This document shows, one piece after another, positions 32,808-34,856 of a stretch of DNA of 34,856 nucleotides. Every line of letters starts with the position of its first letter. Within the stretch, counting starts at the first letter, position 1. The stretch covers positions 1-34,856 of the forward strand of contig JBCDBL010000031.1 in assembly GCA_039183635.1 (NCBI GenBank), written 5' to 3'. The notes beneath the pieces are model-generated. The model was given only the letters and a program-made list of their open reading frames with translations, did no database searches and had not been told where the DNA came from. Position numbers and translations under genes: made by a program. This DNA is from JBCDBL01 sp039183635 (lineage in GTDB: Bacteria > Pseudomonadota > Alphaproteobacteria > Caulobacterales > Parvularculaceae).

Positions 32808-33977
32808 ATGTCGGACCCGACCAATCCCGCCGAACTTGCCCAGGCGCTTATTCAAAAGCCGTCTGTTACGCCGGCGGACGCCGGCGCGCTGGATACCTTG
32901 CAAATCGCACTTAAGACCCTTGGCTTTCAATGCCATCGCCTGCCTTTTGAGGAGGACGGCGCTGCACGGGTGGACAATCTGTACGCCCGGATCGGCGACA
33001 GCGCCCCGCATTTCTGTTTTGCAGGGCATACGGATGTTGTTCCGGCGGGCGCCCTTGACGAATGGTCCGTCGACCCTTTTGCAGGGACCATCAAAGACAA
33101 TCAATTGTGGGGACGCGGCGCTGCGGATATGAAAAGCGCAATCGCGGCCTTTGCTGTCGCGGCGGGGCGTCATTTAAATGGGGCCAAAACGCCGGCGCGC
33201 GGGTCTATTAGCATGCTGATTACCGGCGATGAAGAAGGCGAGGCGATCAATGGTACGAAGAAAATGCTGCAATGGCTCGCCGATCGGGGCGAGACCATCG
33301 ATCAGTGCGTGGTGGGCGAACCGACAAACCCGTCCGCTCTCGGCGACATGGTCAAGGTGGGGCGCCGCGGCAGCCTGAACGGCTGGATCACAGTGCGCGG
33401 TCGCCAGGGCCATGTCGCCTATCCGCATAGAGCGGACAATCCCATTCCGAAACTGTTGCGCAAGCTATTGCTGTTGTCCGAGCACGCGCTTGACGAGGGG
33501 TATGAGTTCTTCCAACCCTCAAACCTTGAGATTACCGATATTCATATCGGCAACCCCGCCCACAATGTGATCCCGGAGCGCGCAACCGCCCGCTTTAACG
33601 TTCGCTTCAATCCCAACTGGACCGGCGAGAGCCTCAACGCCTGGCTGCGCGCGCGCCTGGACGCCACCGCCAAAGACATCGACGCAATCTATGAGTTGAA
33701 AACGATCGTTTCAGGCGAAGCATTCCTTACCCCGCCCTCTCTATTTATCGATAACCTCCAAGACATCGTCGAGCGCCACTGCGGCAACCGACCTGAGCTG
33801 TCGACAACAGGCGGCACGTCCGATGCAAGGTTCATCAAAGACTATGCGCCGGTCGTCGAGTTTGGCCTTGTGGGCGCGACGATGCATAAGGTCGATGAAC
33901 ATGTCGCAGTGCAAGACATCGAGACGCTTGCTGATATTTATACCGATATTCTCAAAGTATATTTCGAGACGGCGTGA
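32808..33977 (+). CDS. dapE: Succinyl-diaminopimelate desuccinylase
   Basis: A 389-residue zinc peptidase-fold enzyme (M20 family) that removes succinate to give LL-diaminopimelate. Metal and catalytic motifs are FAGHTDVVPAG, GRGAADMKSAIAAF, ITGDEEGEAINGTKKM and VVGEPTN, with STTGGTSDARFI near the C-terminus. I preferred ATG 32808 to an in-frame TTG at 32787 because conserved sequence begins right after it. Its stop overlaps the GTG of the next gene by four bases. Confidence 0.95.
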   Translation: MSDPTNPAELAQALIQKPSVTPADAGALDTLQIALKTLGFQCHRLPFEEDGAARVDNLYARIGDSAPHFCFAGHTDVVPAGALDEWSVDPFAGTIKDNQLWGRGAADMKSAIAAFAVAAGRHLNGAKTPARGSISMLITGDEEGEAINGTKKMLQWLADRGETIDQCVVGEPTNPSALGDMVKVGRRGSLNGWITVRGRQGHVAYPHRADNPIPKLLRKLLLLSEHALDEGYEFFQPSNLEITDIHIGNPAHNVIPERATARFNVRFNPNWTGESLNAWLRARLDATAKDIDAIYELKTIVSGEAFLTPPSLFIDNLQDIVERHCGNRPELSTTGGTSDARFIKDYAPVVEFGLVGATMHKVDEHVAVQDIETLADIYTDILKVYFETA

Positions 33978-34582
33978 TCCCGAAGCGCGACATAGAACGC
34001 GGCGTTGAAGGCGGCGCGCGGCTGGCGTTCGGCCGGAACGGCTGGTCGGATAAATTCGATCTAACTACAGATGGTTTTTTTAATTCTTTTGCATCAATTC
34101 TAATTACCGCGCCATTGTTTGCGTTTATCGTCATCGCCAACAGGACGTTGGCGCTGCAGCTCGACGAAACGGGACAAGGCGCTTCTCACCTTACCATTGT
34201 GCTCGCCGTGAACGCCATATTGTATATCGGCAGCTGGGCCGGCGCCGTGGCGGCATTCGCCATCCTGGCGAAATTTCTAGATCGCAGCAGCGCCTTCGTG
34301 AGTGTAATCGTTGCTTATAATTGGACCCGTCCCGTCGTCACTGCAGTCCAAGCTGTCCCGCCTCTCCTTTTCCTACTTGGTTTTTTATCTCAAGACCTGT
34401 TCCTGTTTATATATTTCATCACGCTTTTATGGGGGCAATACGTGACATGGCGCGTGGCGCTTTTGACGTTGCATGTGCCATGGTCGGCAGCCCTCGCCGC
34501 AACACTGATTGTGTTTTTGGTTAAAATAGTAATTCAGATCGTCATAGCGAGCCTGGCCGCAGCCGGCGCGCCGCCAGCTTAG
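33974..34582 (+). CDS. Membrane protein of unknown function
   Basis: A 202-residue protein with a basic N-terminus (about 30 residues) and four or five membrane segments, at roughly 35-55, 75-98, 105-125, 130-152 and 165-192. I do not recognise the family; the layout is loosely Yip1-like. The GTG start overlaps the dapE stop (GTGA), so the two are translationally coupled, though nothing in the sequence suggests a role in lysine synthesis. Confidence 0.7.
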   Translation: MIPKRDIERGVEGGARLAFGRNGWSDKFDLTTDGFFNSFASILITAPLFAFIVIANRTLALQLDETGQGASHLTIVLAVNAILYIGSWAGAVAAFAILAKFLDRSSAFVSVIVAYNWTRPVVTAVQAVPPLLFLLGFLSQDLFLFIYFITLLWGQYVTWRVALLTLHVPWSAALAATLIVFLVKIVIQIVIASLAAAGAPPA

Positions 34583-34719
34583 CCGCATAACAAACGCAGA
34601 CAACAATCGGGCGACCCTTTTGTTTGCAACGGCGCGATACTCCCAATCGGTCACATAGCGCATTGCGCGTAACGCGGATCAGGCGAAGGCCGTCTCCTGC
34701 GCTCGAAACAAAGATTCTA

Positions 34720-34856
34720 GGCTGTAGTGACAAATTAGGGGTTTCATTTTTTGGCGAACCTTGATTCAAGACTGATTTTTGGGAGGTCGGTCATGGACGG
34801 CGAGGTTTTACGGGACGATCAGTGGTTGCGCCTTGAGCCCTTTGTTCCTGGCGGTC
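34720..34856 (+). mobile_element. Left end of an IS5-family insertion sequence (cut by window edge)
   Basis: The stretch from about 34720 (GGCTGTAGTGACAAATT) is more AT-rich than its surroundings, looks like an insertion sequence end, and leads straight into a transposase start. The three bases TAG before it could be half of a target duplication, as IS5-family elements often duplicate short TNA-type targets. The right end is outside the window. The region 34583-34719 before it holds no gene I can support. Confidence 0.55.
34793..34856 (+). CDS. IS5-family transposase, N-terminus only
   Basis: The 21 codons to the window edge read MDGEVLRDDQWLRLEPFVPG followed by G. The pattern 'L-DDQW-RL-PF-PGG' is the usual start of IS5-family (DDE) transposases of alphaproteobacteria. 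GGGAGG lies seven bases before the ATG. Whether the rest is intact cannot be seen. Confidence 0.7.
   Translation, partial: MDGEVLRDDQWLRLEPFVPGG

Overview
The window is a GC-rich (roughly 60% by eye) chromosomal segment of an alphaproteobacterium. The gene set supports this: a SUV3-like helicase followed by hslR, FdxA, CarD and an RpoH2-type sigma factor, long PstC/PstA permeases, and an 'AAAACCGG..CCGCTTTTGCG' type dispersed palindrome. A Parvularculales/Caulobacterales-like marine lineage is my guess; nothing here fixes the genus.

Layout. 1-1555: the 3' end of an unknown gene, three tandem palindromic repeats, then a leftward sbtA-sbtB pair (bicarbonate transporter and its PII-like regulator). 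1827-10406: a mostly rightward block with SUV3-like helicase, hslR, pckA, a TerB-family gene, fdxA, a 440-base gap with RNA-like folding, carD with a histone H1-like tail, and rpoH2 behind an RpoE/ECF-like promoter. 10427-13410: a secreted nuclease-like protein, ada, and a tandem universal stress protein with an FNR/FixK-type box upstream. 13815-14040: a small ribbon-helix-helix-like gene broken at a run of seven A. 14236-17895 (leftward): a redoxin/cytochrome c/PHM-type copper monooxygenase/EF-hand fusion, accA, and a LOG-family gene. 18015-19393 (rightward): a LysM protein and a small membrane protein, followed by a second palindrome cluster.

19545-28634 is one leftward phosphate block in the order phoR, pstS, pstC, pstA, pstB, phoU, phoB, then a membrane glycosyltransferase-like gene. 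An Spx/ArsC-like gene lies upstream of phoR. 29332 to the end runs rightward: a mannose-1-phosphate guanylyltransferase with a possible attenuator leader, a beta-hydroxyacid dehydrogenase, dapD, a small leftward XRE-tail-like gene with palindromic operator candidates, dapE, an unknown membrane protein, and the first bases of an IS5-family element cut by the window edge.

How it fits together: most genes are housekeeping (central metabolism, lysine/peptidoglycan precursor synthesis, fatty acid synthesis, phosphate uptake). Several stress circuits can be read from the DNA: ECF sigma to rpoH2, FNR/FixK to Usp, and PhoR/PhoB to Pst. The least explained items are the multi-domain copper/heme/calcium fusion, the H1-tailed CarD and the RNA-like leader before it, the possible terminator/antiterminator before the manC-like gene, the orphan XRE-tail gene with overlapping palindromes, and the repeat family whose copies show compensatory stem changes.
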